Source: Clostridium sp. MCC353 (GTDB lineage Bacteria; Bacillota; Clostridia; Lachnospirales; Lachnospiraceae). Taken from it: a DNA stretch of 49,286 nucleotides. The notes beneath the pieces were generated by a model. It made no database searches. It saw only the letters and a program-made list of their open reading frames with translations, and was not told where the DNA came from. Made by a program: the position numbers and the translations under genes. The DNA lies in the NCBI RefSeq assembly GCF_018785315.1, contig NZ_WQPN01000040.1, positions 1-49,286 of the forward strand, given 5' to 3'. Shown here piece after piece: positions 28,076 through 35,484 of this stretch (positions within the stretch are counted from its first letter, which is position 1; every line of letters starts with the position of its first letter).

Positions 28076-28104
28076 TAGACATTTTCATATTAATACGATG
28101 CAAT
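28076..28104 (+). promoter_or_regulatory. Probable promoter of the small toxin-like mRNA
   Basis: TAGACA, 17 nt, TGCAAT on the plus strand. The -35 matches at five positions and the -10 at four. The expected start near 28111 would give a 5' leader of about 36 nt that begins just ahead of the stem-loop at 28119-28135. Confidence 0.5.
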
Positions 28105-28118
28105 AGATATGCTGTCGA

Positions 28119-28135
28119 CTCTCTCCAGCAGAGAG
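28119..28135 (+). promoter_or_regulatory. 5' leader stem-loop abutting the toxin ribosome site
   Basis: CTCTCT and AGAGAG form a 6-bp stem with loop CCAGC. The downstream arm runs into the ribosome site GGAGG (28135-28139). In the Fst/par system a helix in the same place limits translation of the toxin mRNA. Confidence 0.5.
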
Positions 28136-28138
28136 GAG

Positions 28139-28169
28139 GTGTGCAAATGGATTACATATTTAACTTCCT
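28139..28169 (+). repeat. Direct repeat a, over the toxin start codon
   Basis: This 31-nt element spans the end of the ribosome site, the ATG and the first codons. It matches the 28-nt repeat at 28287-28314 at 27 of 28 aligned positions, with one 3-nt insertion (ATT); the last 16 nt, ACATATTTAACTTCCT, are identical. Confidence 0.85.
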
Positions 28170-28242
28170 TCTTTCGGTCATGGCAGGCGTAGCTGGCTAC
28201 TATATCTGCAAATGGTTAGACCGAAACCATAAAGACAGCTAG
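28147..28242 (+). CDS. 31-residue membrane peptide, putative Fst-like type I toxin
   Basis: A short ORF behind GGAGG with 7-nt spacing. It encodes one hydrophobic helix (residues 3-21, IFNFLLSVMAGVAGYYI) followed by a charged tail, CKWLDRNHKDS. The layout and the I-x-K/R-W/V-L-D junction resemble Fst of plasmid pAD1 and its chromosomal relatives, in which a 30-odd-residue peptide disturbs the membrane. The conserved proline of Fst is absent. The genetic context makes the assignment stronger than the peptide alone. Direct repeats cover its start codon and a site past the terminator, the terminator is shared, and a consensus promoter drives a convergent RNA. A longer frame from 27976 has no ribosome site and is rejected. 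Toxicity is inferred. Confidence 0.72.
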   Translation: MDYIFNFLLSVMAGVAGYYICKWLDRNHKDS

Positions 28243-28250
28243 CCAAAAAG

Positions 28251-28280
28251 AAATCCCGTGTACTGGCATACACGGGATTT
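28251..28280. terminator. Bidirectional terminator shared by toxin mRNA and antisense RNA
   Basis: AAATCCCGTGTA and TACACGGGATTT form a perfect 12-bp stem with loop CTGGCA. T-rich sequence follows on both strands (TTTCGCTTT on plus, TTTCTTTTT on minus), 8 nt after the peptide stop codon. Confidence 0.8.
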
Positions 28281-28286
28281 CGCTTT

Positions 28287-28314
28287 GTGTCCAAATGGAC
28301 ATATTTAACTTCCT
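28287..28314 (-). repeat. Direct repeat b, in the 5' part of the antisense RNA
   Basis: This 28-nt near-copy of 28139-28169 lies beyond the shared terminator. The single substitution and the 3-nt deletion turn its front half into the palindrome GTCCAAATGGAC, which could form a small hairpin in the antisense RNA. Confidence 0.85.
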
Positions 28315-28324
28315 AGCTAAGATT

Positions 28325-28353
28325 ATTCTACACCAAATCAAGTGCTATGTCAA
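28325..28353 (-). promoter_or_regulatory. Consensus promoter of the antisense RNA
   Basis: On the minus strand: TTGACA, 17 nt, TAGAAT. This is a perfect -35 with ideal spacing, and it begins 2 nt past the response-regulator stop. No ORF lies downstream on this strand for over 400 nt apart from the MATE gene, so it appears to serve a short RNA. Confidence 0.75.
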
Positions 28354-28355
28354 TA

Positions 28356-29045
28356 TTACACCTTAAACCGATACCCGACTCCCCAAATCGTCTCAATATA
28401 CTGCGGCTTCGCCGTATTGAACTCGATTTTCTCCCGGATCTTCTTAATATGCACCGTCACCGTAGCGATATCGCCGATGGATTCCATATCCCAGATCTTG
28501 CTGAACAGCTCTTCCTTGGTAAACACATGGTTGGGATTCTGGGCCAGGAATGTGAGCAGGTCAAATTCCTTGGTTGTAAAGTTTTTCTCTTCCCCATTAA
28601 TCCATACCCGGCGGGCCGTCTTGTCGATTTTAAGCCCGCGGATCTCGATAATCTCATTATCGGGGACTCCGCTGCCAATGAGCCGTTCATAACGGGAAAG
28701 ATGGGCTTTTACGCGCGCAACCAGTTCGCTTGGGCTGAACGGCTTTGTCATATAATCGTCCGCTCCAAGCCCCAGGCCGCGGATTTTATCAATATCCTCT
28801 TTCTTGGCGGATACCATGATGATGGGAGTATTCTTCACTTCCCTCACCCGGCGGCAGATCTCAAAACCGTCAATTCCCGGCAGCATGAGGTCCAGGATCA
28901 CCAGATCAAATTCCTCATGCAGAGCTTTGTCCAGACCGGATTCGCCGCTGTTTTCAATCTCAACGTCAAAACCGCTCAATTCCAAATAATCCTTTTCCAG
29001 CTCCGCAATGCTCTCTTCATCCTCGATAATTAATATCTTACTCAT
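28356..29045 (-). CDS. OmpR-family response regulator
   Basis: A 229-residue receiver plus winged-helix regulator. The receiver has IIEDEES at the start and phosphorylated D52 in LVILDLMLPGIDG; K103 is probably in MTKPFSPSEL. The C-terminal OmpR/PhoB DNA-binding domain ends with ETIWGVGYRFKV. AGGAGG precedes the ATG, and the start overlaps the end of the kinase gene by 8 nt, so the pair is translated together. Target genes are not evident; no transporter or resistance gene adjoins it apart from the MATE gene beyond the toxin-like locus. Confidence 0.95.
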   Translation of the reverse strand: MSKILIIEDEESIAELEKDYLELSGFDVEIENSGESGLDKALHEEFDLVILDLMLPGIDGFEICRRVREVKNTPIIMVSAKKEDIDKIRGLGLGADDYMTKPFSPSELVARVKAHLSRYERLIGSGVPDNEIIEIRGLKIDKTARRVWINGEEKNFTTKEFDLLTFLAQNPNHVFTKEELFSKIWDMESIGDIATVTVHIKKIREKIEFNTAKPQYIETIWGVGYRFKV

Positions 29046-30537
29046 CCTGAATAACCTCCTGATATTTTCTCAATACAAAATGAATTTCCGTTCCAATCCC
29101 CAGTTTACTTGTCGCCCAGATCCGGCCTCCGTGGTCTTCAACAATCTTCCGCACAATGGAAAGTCCGATTCCGCTTCCTCCCTTGGAAGAATTTCTGGAT
29201 GAATCCGTCCGGTAAAAACGGTCAAAGATATTGGGCAGATCCTTTGCTGCAATCCCTTTTCCATTATCCTCAATCTCCACCTGGATAAAGTCCCCTACAT
29301 CCTTAATCCTGATATTGATAATCCCCTTCTTTTTATCCAGATATTTTACGGAATTGCCCACGATATTGTTGATCACCCGCTTCATCTGTTCCGCATCCGC
29401 AATTACCTGCACATCTTCGTCCACGTAATTGAAATACCCCAGTTCAATGTTGTGGGACTCCATATCCAGCCCCACTTCTTCCACGCAGTCTCTGAAATAT
29501 TGTGCCACATTGATCTTAGAAAATGTATATGGTATCTTGTTGGTATCAATCTTGGAATAAAATGTCAGCTCATCGATCAGCCGGTCCATATCATTCGCTT
29601 TATTATATATGGTTCGGATATACTTATCCAGCTTTTCAGGCGAAGATGCCACGCCGTCCATTATCCCTTCCACATACCCTTTGATTGCGGTAATCGGCGT
29701 CTTCAGGTCATGGGAAATGTTGCTGATCAGCTCCTTATTCTCCTTGTCATATTCCAATTTCTGTTCGGCTGACTCCTTCAGCCGGATTCTCATCTCTTCA
29801 AAGTCCTGGCACAGCAGCCCGATCTCATCATCCGCTTCCACTTCCAATGTAAATTCCAGATTGCCGTCCCTGATCTTTTTAGTCGCCTCCTGAAGCCGTC
29901 CCAACGGTTTTAAAATGGACTGATAAACCCAAAAGGTCAAAATCACCCCGGTCATGATCAGAATCATCACGCCGGACAACAGCATCTCACCGAACATGGA
30001 CTTCACTTCCGGCACAAAATCATCTACCTGGGAAATGATGAATAAACTGCCCTCCGACTTATCCGGATACTTAAAATCCATCTGCTTAACCAAATGCTGC
30101 GTATCCCCATCCAGGTATATTCCACCCTCAATATCCGCCTCCAAATCCCCATATTTAGGCAGTCTGGATACCAGATCATCTTCCTGGCCCAATTCCTGCT
30201 CTCCGATGTAGACAATGTCCTGGTCTTTTCTTACAATTAAATAGGAATACTTTGAAAGCAGCTCCTGATTGATTTTATCAAGATAATCCATGTCCTCAAA
30301 GCGTTCCGGATTCTGTTTAATATTGTTTTTTATCTGTTCCTGAAGCTGTCTCGTCAGACGGTTGAATATCTGAAGAGAGTTCCCTCCGAATAACTCCACC
30401 CGTTCCGTCAGGCCATAGGCTTTCCTGAACGAATTCATCTGATAACTGCTGAGACCTAAAACCGACACATAGATCAGCAGCAATGGTACCACGGTTATAA
30501 TCACAAAGGCTAATGCCAAACGCGTCTTTAATTTCAT
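29038..30537 (-). CDS. Membrane sensor histidine kinase
   Basis: Partner of the OmpR-type regulator. From the ATG at 30537 it begins MKLKTRLALAFVIITVVPLL, a transmembrane helix. It continues with an extracytoplasmic region of about 150 residues, a second helix at about 185-207, HAMP, HisKA with H276 in ISNISHDLKTPITAIKGY, and an ATPase domain with EDNGKGI and SGIGLSIVRKIVEDHGG. The longer frame to 30579 adds 14 basic residues without a ribosome site. AAAGGGG lies about 10 nt before the chosen ATG. The ligand is unknown. Confidence 0.94.
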   Translation of the reverse strand: MKLKTRLALAFVIITVVPLLLIYVSVLGLSSYQMNSFRKAYGLTERVELFGGNSLQIFNRLTRQLQEQIKNNIKQNPERFEDMDYLDKINQELLSKYSYLIVRKDQDIVYIGEQELGQEDDLVSRLPKYGDLEADIEGGIYLDGDTQHLVKQMDFKYPDKSEGSLFIISQVDDFVPEVKSMFGEMLLSGVMILIMTGVILTFWVYQSILKPLGRLQEATKKIRDGNLEFTLEVEADDEIGLLCQDFEEMRIRLKESAEQKLEYDKENKELISNISHDLKTPITAIKGYVEGIMDGVASSPEKLDKYIRTIYNKANDMDRLIDELTFYSKIDTNKIPYTFSKINVAQYFRDCVEEVGLDMESHNIELGYFNYVDEDVQVIADAEQMKRVINNIVGNSVKYLDKKKGIINIRIKDVGDFIQVEIEDNGKGIAAKDLPNIFDRFYRTDSSRNSSKGGSGIGLSIVRKIVEDHGGRIWATSKLGIGTEIHFVLRKYQEVIQDE

Positions 30538-30639
30538 AGTTGCATTACCCCTTTTTCTAATTCGCTGTCCCGGCTCCAAAATAAATCCTGTCCAAAAGCT
30601 GCCCCGCCTTATGTGGTCCGCTGAAACGGCACAAAAAAT

Positions 30640-30698
30640 AAACAGAGCCGGATATGGTATAACTGTTCATATTATACCATATCCGGCCCTGACTGTTT
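30640..30698 (-). terminator. Strong terminator of metK
   Basis: A perfect 16-bp stem (GCCGGATATGGTATAA with its complement, 30647-30662 and 30672-30687) is wrapped in an outer AAACAG/CTGTTT pairing. On the minus strand it is followed by TTTATTTTTT, a clear Rho-independent terminator. Confidence 0.85.
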
Positions 30699-30732
30699 CT
30701 AAAACTATTATAAAATTTTACTGTTATATCAA

Positions 30733-31920
30733 TTACAGATATTTCTTCAATAATTCAACCTTATCCAGTTTTTCCCATGGAAGATCCAAATCCATTCTTC
30801 CAAAATGTCCATAAGCCGATGTCTGTTTATAGATCGGACGGCGCAGATCCAGCATTTTAATAATGCCGGCAGGCCTTAAATCAAAGTTTTCACGGATGAT
30901 TTCCACCAGTTTTTCATTGCTCAGTTTTCCAGTGCCGTAAGTATCCACCATGATTGAAGTGGGGTGCGCAACTCCGATGGCATAAGAAAGCTGGATCTCA
31001 ACCTTGTCCGCCAATCCTGCTGCAACCATGTTCTTCGCCACATAACGGGCTGCATATGCAGCCGAACGGTCCACTTTCGTGCAGTCTTTTCCGGAAAATG
31101 CTCCGCCGCCGTGACGCGCATATCCGCCGTAAGTATCCACAATGATCTTACGTCCGGTCAGACCGCTGTCCCCGTGAGGTCCGCCGATCACAAAACGTCC
31201 GGTGGGATTGATATAAAATTTGGTATTATCATCCACCATGTGGGCAGGAAGAACCGGATCAAATACATATTTTTTAATATCTTCATGAATCTGTTCCTGG
31301 GTCACATTCTCGTCATGCTGTGTGGAAAGCACCACCGCGTCCAGACGCACCGGTTTTCCATCTTCATCATACTCTACAGTGACCTGGGTCTTTCCGTCGG
31401 GACGGAGATAAGTGAGAGTGCCGTCTTTACGCACCTCTGTCAGCCTGCGGGCCAGTTTATGGGCCAGGGCGATGGGATAAGGCATATATTCCTCCGTCTC
31501 ATTGCTGGCGAAACCGAACATCATGCCCTGGTCTCCGGCTCCGATTGCATCCAGTTCCGTATCCGTCATCTTGTTTTCTTTCGCTTCCAGGGCTTTGTCC
31601 ACGCCCATGGCAATATCTGTGGACTGCTCGTCAATGGCAACCACTACTCCGCAGGTATCGCAGTCAAAACCGTATTTTGCCCGGTCATAACCGATCTCTC
31701 TCACAGTTTCACGTACCAGCTTCTGGATATCCACATATGCGCTTGTTGTGATCTCTCCCATTACCATAACAAGTCCTGTTGTGGTACACGTTTCACAAGC
31801 AACCCGGCTCATAGGATCCTGGGCCATGAGGGCGTCCAGAATCGCATCAGAAATGGCATCGCACATCTTGTCCGGATGGCCTTCAGTTACTGATTCAGAA
31901 GTAAATAATAATTTCTCCAC
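30733..31920 (-). CDS. metK: S-adenosylmethionine synthetase
   Basis: This cytoplasmic enzyme makes S-adenosylmethionine from methionine and ATP. At 395 residues it has normal length, with family motifs [13 protein letters not shown] at the N-terminus, [12 protein letters not shown], and [23 protein letters not shown] in the last third. The start codon is GTG at 31920, with GGAGG 8 nt upstream. The leader carries a SAM-I riboswitch with a downstream terminator, so rising SAM would shut off its own synthesis. It is a single-gene transcript: its own promoter lies upstream and a strong hairpin follows. Confidence 0.98.
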   Translation of the reverse strand: MEKLLFTSESVTEGHPDKMCDAISDAILDALMAQDPMSRVACETCTTTGLVMVMGEITTSAYVDIQKLVRETVREIGYDRAKYGFDCDTCGVVVAIDEQSTDIAMGVDKALEAKENKMTDTELDAIGAGDQGMMFGFASNETEEYMPYPIALAHKLARRLTEVRKDGTLTYLRPDGKTQVTVEYDEDGKPVRLDAVVLSTQHDENVTQEQIHEDIKKYVFDPVLPAHMVDDNTKFYINPTGRFVIGGPHGDSGLTGRKIIVDTYGGYARHGGGAFSGKDCTKVDRSAAYAARYVAKNMVAAGLADKVEIQLSYAIGVAHPTSIMVDTYGTGKLSNEKLVEIIRENFDLRPAGIIKMLDLRRPIYKQTSAYGHFGRMDLDLPWEKLDKVELLKKYL

Positions 31921-31956
31921 TAAGTTTTCCTCCTTGGAATATCAATTTTGGATACA

Positions 31957-32134
31957 AGAAAAGTCCGTAGCAATATTACTGCGGACTTGATATGTTTGGA
32001 TGCATCAAATCCTCTTATTGCTCGATTTCTCGCTCAGGTTGGCACCTTCCGCACTCTCCCGCATGACACCATGCGCTCAGTTCGGGGTTGCCGTGACTTC
32101 ACAGATCCTTTGTATCTCCATCACTCTGAATAAG
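31957..32134 (-). promoter_or_regulatory. SAM-I (S-box) riboswitch with terminator
   Basis: On the minus strand the aptamer runs from CTTATTCAGAGTGATGGAGA near 32134 to GAGCAATAAG near 32014; CTTATT and AATAAG close P1. The conserved core GAAGTCACGGCAACC and the later AAGGTGCCAACC are S-box hallmarks. Downstream, AAGTCCG / CGGACTT with TTTTCTT (31957-31988) forms the expression-platform terminator. It controls metK. Confidence 0.93.
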
Positions 32135-32180
32135 GGATATTACGTACTTTTCAATTGTATGACTCTTTGCTGCAAGTGAT

Positions 32181-32209
32181 ATATTAACGTATTATGGGAG
32201 TTATGTCAA
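32181..32209 (-). promoter_or_regulatory. metK promoter
   Basis: The minus strand reads TTGACA, 17 nt, TAATAT, about 40 nt before the riboswitch aptamer begins. Confidence 0.75.
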
Positions 32210-32246
32210 GTGTATTCCCATACATTCTTTAGGAAGAAAAGCCTCT

Positions 32247-32278
32247 TGTACAGTGCCCCGCTAGCGGAACACTGTACA
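32247..32278 (-). terminator. Terminator after the binding-protein gene
   Basis: TGTACAGTG and CACTGTACA enclose an inner CCGCTAGCGG dyad. On the minus strand CTTTTCTT follows within 10 nt. It ends the 32.3-39.6 kb operon about 40 nt past the last stop codon. Confidence 0.7.
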
Positions 32279-32318
32279 GCGGTATGGCCGGCTGGCCCGC
32301 CCCATGCCTGAATCAAAA

Positions 32319-33695
32319 TCATTTCACCGGATTCGCACGGTAATAATCTTCAAATATCTTTTTCACCCCTTCGGCAACAGCCGCATAAGTCCCATCCGCA
32401 TCCAGCTCCTTATTCGCATACGAAATCATCGTATCCTTAATCAAAGTATCAATTTCCTTATAATTTGGTACAAATGGACTTGTAACTTTTTCCGGAGTGT
32501 TAACCAGAACTTCATACGGAACCGACTGCTTCGGATTGTCTGCGACAGCATTTTTAAATATGTCTGTTTCAAAAGCTTTCATGTTCACTGGGACATAGCC
32601 GGTTGTCTCCACCCACTGGGCCTGAATTTCCGGAGACGACATATACTGGACAAATTCCCAGGCTCCATTGACTTTTTCTTCATTGTCCCTGTTTAAAACA
32701 AACAGCCCTGATCCGGTGGGATATGATCCGGCCGCGTCTCCTGCATTTATAACAGGCACTGCTGATACGCCCCATTCAAACCCGTCTCCGACCAGATTCT
32801 CTATTGTTTTCAGTCTTGAACTGGACATAATAACCATTGAGTGCAGGCCTGCGGCAAATTCTTCATTGATACTGTCCCTTACCGCTTTATAACATCCGCT
32901 GTCAATCACTTTTCCCCATTCCTCAATAAATGCTTTCAAAGAACCATTCTGAATGCATTCCAATTCTGTCATATAGCCGGAGTGGCCGTTATCGTTGTTT
33001 CCAAAAAGGGTTCCGCTGCTTCCCTGGGTGCCGATAAAATTAATCAGTTCATTCATGTTTATACGGACATTTAAGCCAAAATCCGCGTCTGTTTTCTCAA
33101 CCAGGACAGGAAGCATCTCTGCCATCTCCTGAACCGTCTTTGGCGGTTCTGCGTAACCGGCTTCCTTCAGTTGGTTTTGGTTATAATAAAGCAGATAACA
33201 GGCAATGTTATAGGGCATGCCAATCAATCTGCCGTCGATTTCAAATGATTTGCGCACATTGGGAATAATATCCGTTTTCGCCACGGAAGAATTTCCTTTA
33301 TTTATCATATCCTCTGCCCATACCAATCTCTCATAATCCCGAACCAGGCTTACACTCTCGCTGTAAAGCTGGATAACGTCCGGCATATTGGCTGTATCAT
33401 CAGAGCTCATAGCGGCGGTAAGGGCGTCTGTTCCCGGATAATTCTGGAATACCGGTACAACTTTAATCTTCTTTTCCTTGCCGGTTGTTTCATTGAATTT
33501 ATCTATCTGGGCATTTAAAATTTCCCCATAACTGGTATCCATGGAATGCCAGAAAGTGATTTCCGTCACCTCCTGAGCCGCCGCAGTCTGAGACTGGCCC
33601 GAAGGTTCCTGCTGTGTTTTGGAACCGCATGCCGTCATAGACAACGCCATACATGTGCTTAAAATTACTGATGTGATCCTTCTCGTCTTTTTCAT
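32319..33695 (-). CDS. Sugar ABC transporter solute-binding lipoprotein (UgpB-like)
   Basis: A 458-residue CUT1 binding protein with signal peptide and lipobox SMTACGS. Family features include EITFWHSMD after the linker, MPDVIQLYSESVSLVRDYE and GSYPTGSGLFVLNR, as in glycerol-3-phosphate or oligosaccharide binders. It is encoded last in its operon, after both permeases, the reverse of the usual order. A stem-loop lies between it and the permease gene. AGGAAAGGA precedes the ATG. The solute is unknown; the operon's nucleoside phosphorylase and two phosphatases hint at a glycosylated or phosphorylated compound. Confidence 0.92.
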   Translation of the reverse strand: MKKTRRITSVILSTCMALSMTACGSKTQQEPSGQSQTAAAQEVTEITFWHSMDTSYGEILNAQIDKFNETTGKEKKIKVVPVFQNYPGTDALTAAMSSDDTANMPDVIQLYSESVSLVRDYERLVWAEDMINKGNSSVAKTDIIPNVRKSFEIDGRLIGMPYNIACYLLYYNQNQLKEAGYAEPPKTVQEMAEMLPVLVEKTDADFGLNVRINMNELINFIGTQGSSGTLFGNNDNGHSGYMTELECIQNGSLKAFIEEWGKVIDSGCYKAVRDSINEEFAAGLHSMVIMSSSRLKTIENLVGDGFEWGVSAVPVINAGDAAGSYPTGSGLFVLNRDNEEKVNGAWEFVQYMSSPEIQAQWVETTGYVPVNMKAFETDIFKNAVADNPKQSVPYEVLVNTPEKVTSPFVPNYKEIDTLIKDTMISYANKELDADGTYAAVAEGVKKIFEDYYRANPVK

Positions 33696-33767
33696 AATCT
33701 TATCCTTTCCTGATTAAATAATATCCTCTTCTGCCAACCCTTTTCCCAGGCAGCTTATTCTTTGCAG

Positions 33768-33789
33768 CAGTTCAGACCTGCCTGAACTG
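33768..33789 (-). promoter_or_regulatory. Intercistronic stem-loop between permease and binding-protein genes
   Basis: CAGTTCAG and CTGAACTG pair perfectly around a 6-nt loop, 3 nt past the permease stop. With no T-run it is more likely an mRNA-stabilising or processing hairpin, which could raise binding-protein levels, than a terminator. It resembles the palindrome before the MATE gene (shared CAGTTCAGAC and GTTAC). Confidence 0.4.
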
Positions 33790-33792
33790 TTA

Positions 33793-34617
33793 CTATTCTT
33801 TTACCGCTCCAGTCATCATTCCAGCCACAATTTTCTTCTGAAATACTACAATAATAAAAATTGTTGGGATTAAAGCTATAATTACCCCTGCCATCACCGG
33901 CCCAAAGATCATGGAATCCCAGTTTTTCAACATGGTAATTCCCACCTGAACCGTACGCATCTCGTCTTTATTGGTCACAATCATCGGCCAGACATACTGA
34001 TTCCATACCCCTACAAAGGAAGAAATAAACACAGTTGTGATGATCGGTTTGTTGATCGGCAGCAGTATCTGGATAAAAAACTGTATACTCCCGCATCCAT
34101 CTACATAGGCCGCTTCCCGCATACTCTTCGCAAAGGTCAAAAACTGCTGACGCATCAGAAAAATATTGTTCCCGTTCACGAGAAATACGACGCAGACCGC
34201 CAGATAAGTGTTCATCCATCCCAATTTCGAAATGGTAGTATAATTAGAAATCATCAGCACATCAACCGGTATCATCATGGTAGCCAGCGTCAGAGAGAAC
34301 ATAAGCGTTTTTCCCTTAAACTCATAAAATGCAAATGCATATGCAGCCATGGAACCAATAATGATACGGCTTATGCCGCATACGGAGGCAATAACGAAAG
34401 AGTTAATGATATATCTGGGCAGCAAGGTTCCAAACAGCGCAGTTTTATAATTTTCAAGGGTCACTTTCACAGGCAGAATGTGAGGCGTCCTTGACAAAAT
34501 ATCCCTGTTTTCCATAAATGAAACAGAAAGTGCATATAAAATCGGAAACAATAGAACGACTGCTGTCAAGATACAAATAACCTGCACCAGAATATCCTTT
34601 CCGGCTTTTCTTTTCAT
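33793..34617 (-). CDS. CUT1 ABC sugar permease, UgpE/MalG-like
   Basis: An inner-membrane permease of about 274 residues with six helices and EAA loop EAAYVDGCGSIQFFIQ. The ATG at 34617 overlaps the stop of the preceding permease gene by one base (TAATG), giving translational coupling; a longer frame to 34680 runs back inside that gene and is rejected. It pairs with the UgpA-like subunit. No ATPase is encoded in this operon either. Confidence 0.92.
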   Translation of the reverse strand: MKRKAGKDILVQVICILTAVVLLFPILYALSVSFMENRDILSRTPHILPVKVTLENYKTALFGTLLPRYIINSFVIASVCGISRIIIGSMAAYAFAFYEFKGKTLMFSLTLATMMIPVDVLMISNYTTISKLGWMNTYLAVCVVFLVNGNNIFLMRQQFLTFAKSMREAAYVDGCGSIQFFIQILLPINKPIITTVFISSFVGVWNQYVWPMIVTNKDEMRTVQVGITMLKNWDSMIFGPVMAGVIIALIPTIFIIVVFQKKIVAGMMTGAVKE

Positions 34618-35483
34618 TAATAATGCACCCCTCTCTTCTCCCAGATGAAGCTGACGGCCGTGACAATAAAAGTCATACAAAACGCAATAACCGCAGCCGG
34701 ATTTGCCATTGTATAATTGCCTGATCCCGAGAACTGCCTGAACACATAGTAAATCATCGTGATTGTGGAATTCTGCGGTCCGCCCTGGGTCAGAATATTA
34801 ATCAATCCCATGGACATCATCATAAATGCAATATCAGAACAAACCAGGTAAAACATTGTCGGAGAAGTCAGGGGAATATAAATATGTATTATTTTCTGAA
34901 GCGCTGAAGCACCTTCTAAGCTCGCGCTTTCCACAATATCATCCGAAACACTTCTTACCGCCGACAGCATGAACAGGAAGGCATAACCGGTGGAAAGCCA
35001 TATCTGGATCACCGCAATGGAGAACAAAGCAATTTTCGGGTCATTGAGCCACTGGATTTTAAGATGAAACGCAGTATTAATCAGCCCCAGAGAAGGGACA
35101 TACAGCAGTTGGAAAATCATTGCAATTACAGAGGAGGCAATGGCCATGGGCAGTGAAAATGCGGTTTCGTAAAATGCTGAGAATTTCCGGCGTTTATTCG
35201 CCAGTACTGCCAGCAGGAAACCAAAGATTTTTGATACCGGCACGGTCATCATCACATAAAGCAGAGTATTTAAAACTGCTTTCAGAAAACTTTTATCCGT
35301 AAAGATCCTCTGGTAATTTTCCATTCCCACAAACTGCATGATGCTTCCTCTGGAATCCAGGATAAAAAAACTCTTTACTATAGTTGCCAAAAATGGATAA
35401 AATGTAAAAACGCCGAATAATATCATGCTGGGAAGCAGCCATAAATACGGTTCTGCTTTCCTGATTATTTTCCTTTGGCCCAT
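34617..35483 (-). CDS. CUT1 ABC sugar permease, UgpA/MalF-like
   Basis: A permease of 288 residues with a basic lead MGQRKIIRKAEPYLWLLPS, six helices and the EAA-like loop ESASLEGASALQKIIH. I chose the ATG at 35483, 1 nt past the phosphatase stop, with GAGGGGGA about 8 nt upstream; the longer frame to 35531 lies inside the phosphatase gene. It forms the membrane channel with the following permease. Confidence 0.91.
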   Translation of the reverse strand: MGQRKIIRKAEPYLWLLPSMILFGVFTFYPFLATIVKSFFILDSRGSIMQFVGMENYQRIFTDKSFLKAVLNTLLYVMMTVPVSKIFGFLLAVLANKRRKFSAFYETAFSLPMAIASSVIAMIFQLLYVPSLGLINTAFHLKIQWLNDPKIALFSIAVIQIWLSTGYAFLFMLSAVRSVSDDIVESASLEGASALQKIIHIYIPLTSPTMFYLVCSDIAFMMMSMGLINILTQGGPQNSTITMIYYVFRQFSGSGNYTMANPAAVIAFCMTFIVTAVSFIWEKRGVHY

Positions 35484-35484
35484 G

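Larger units (their letters stand above)
28245..28318 (-). ncRNA. Putative antisense antitoxin RNA of about 70 nt
   Basis: The consensus promoter at 28325-28353 should start a transcript near 28318 that ends at the shared hairpin (28251-28280) with TTTCTTTTT after the stem. It reads through direct repeat b in antisense, so its 5' part is complementary to direct repeat a over the toxin start codon, and its 3' part is complementary to the toxin mRNA terminator. This is the arrangement of RNA II in par loci, which is about 65 nt long. The ends are inferred from promoter spacing and the terminator. Confidence 0.62.

Noticed and set aside
27976-28146. Upstream extension of the 31-residue peptide to 88 residues
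   Set aside because: There is no ribosome site at its start, the composition is unlike the peptide, and the strong GGAGG lies directly before the internal ATG at 28147.
30964-31893. 309-codon plus-strand ORF opposite metK
   Set aside because: metK is unambiguous on the minus strand; the opposite frame has no recognisable domain.
31957-32134. T-box leader upstream of metK
   Set aside because: The core matches the SAM-I aptamer (GAAGTCACGGCAACC, AAGGTGCCAACC) and there is no T-box TGGxACC motif pairing to tRNA.
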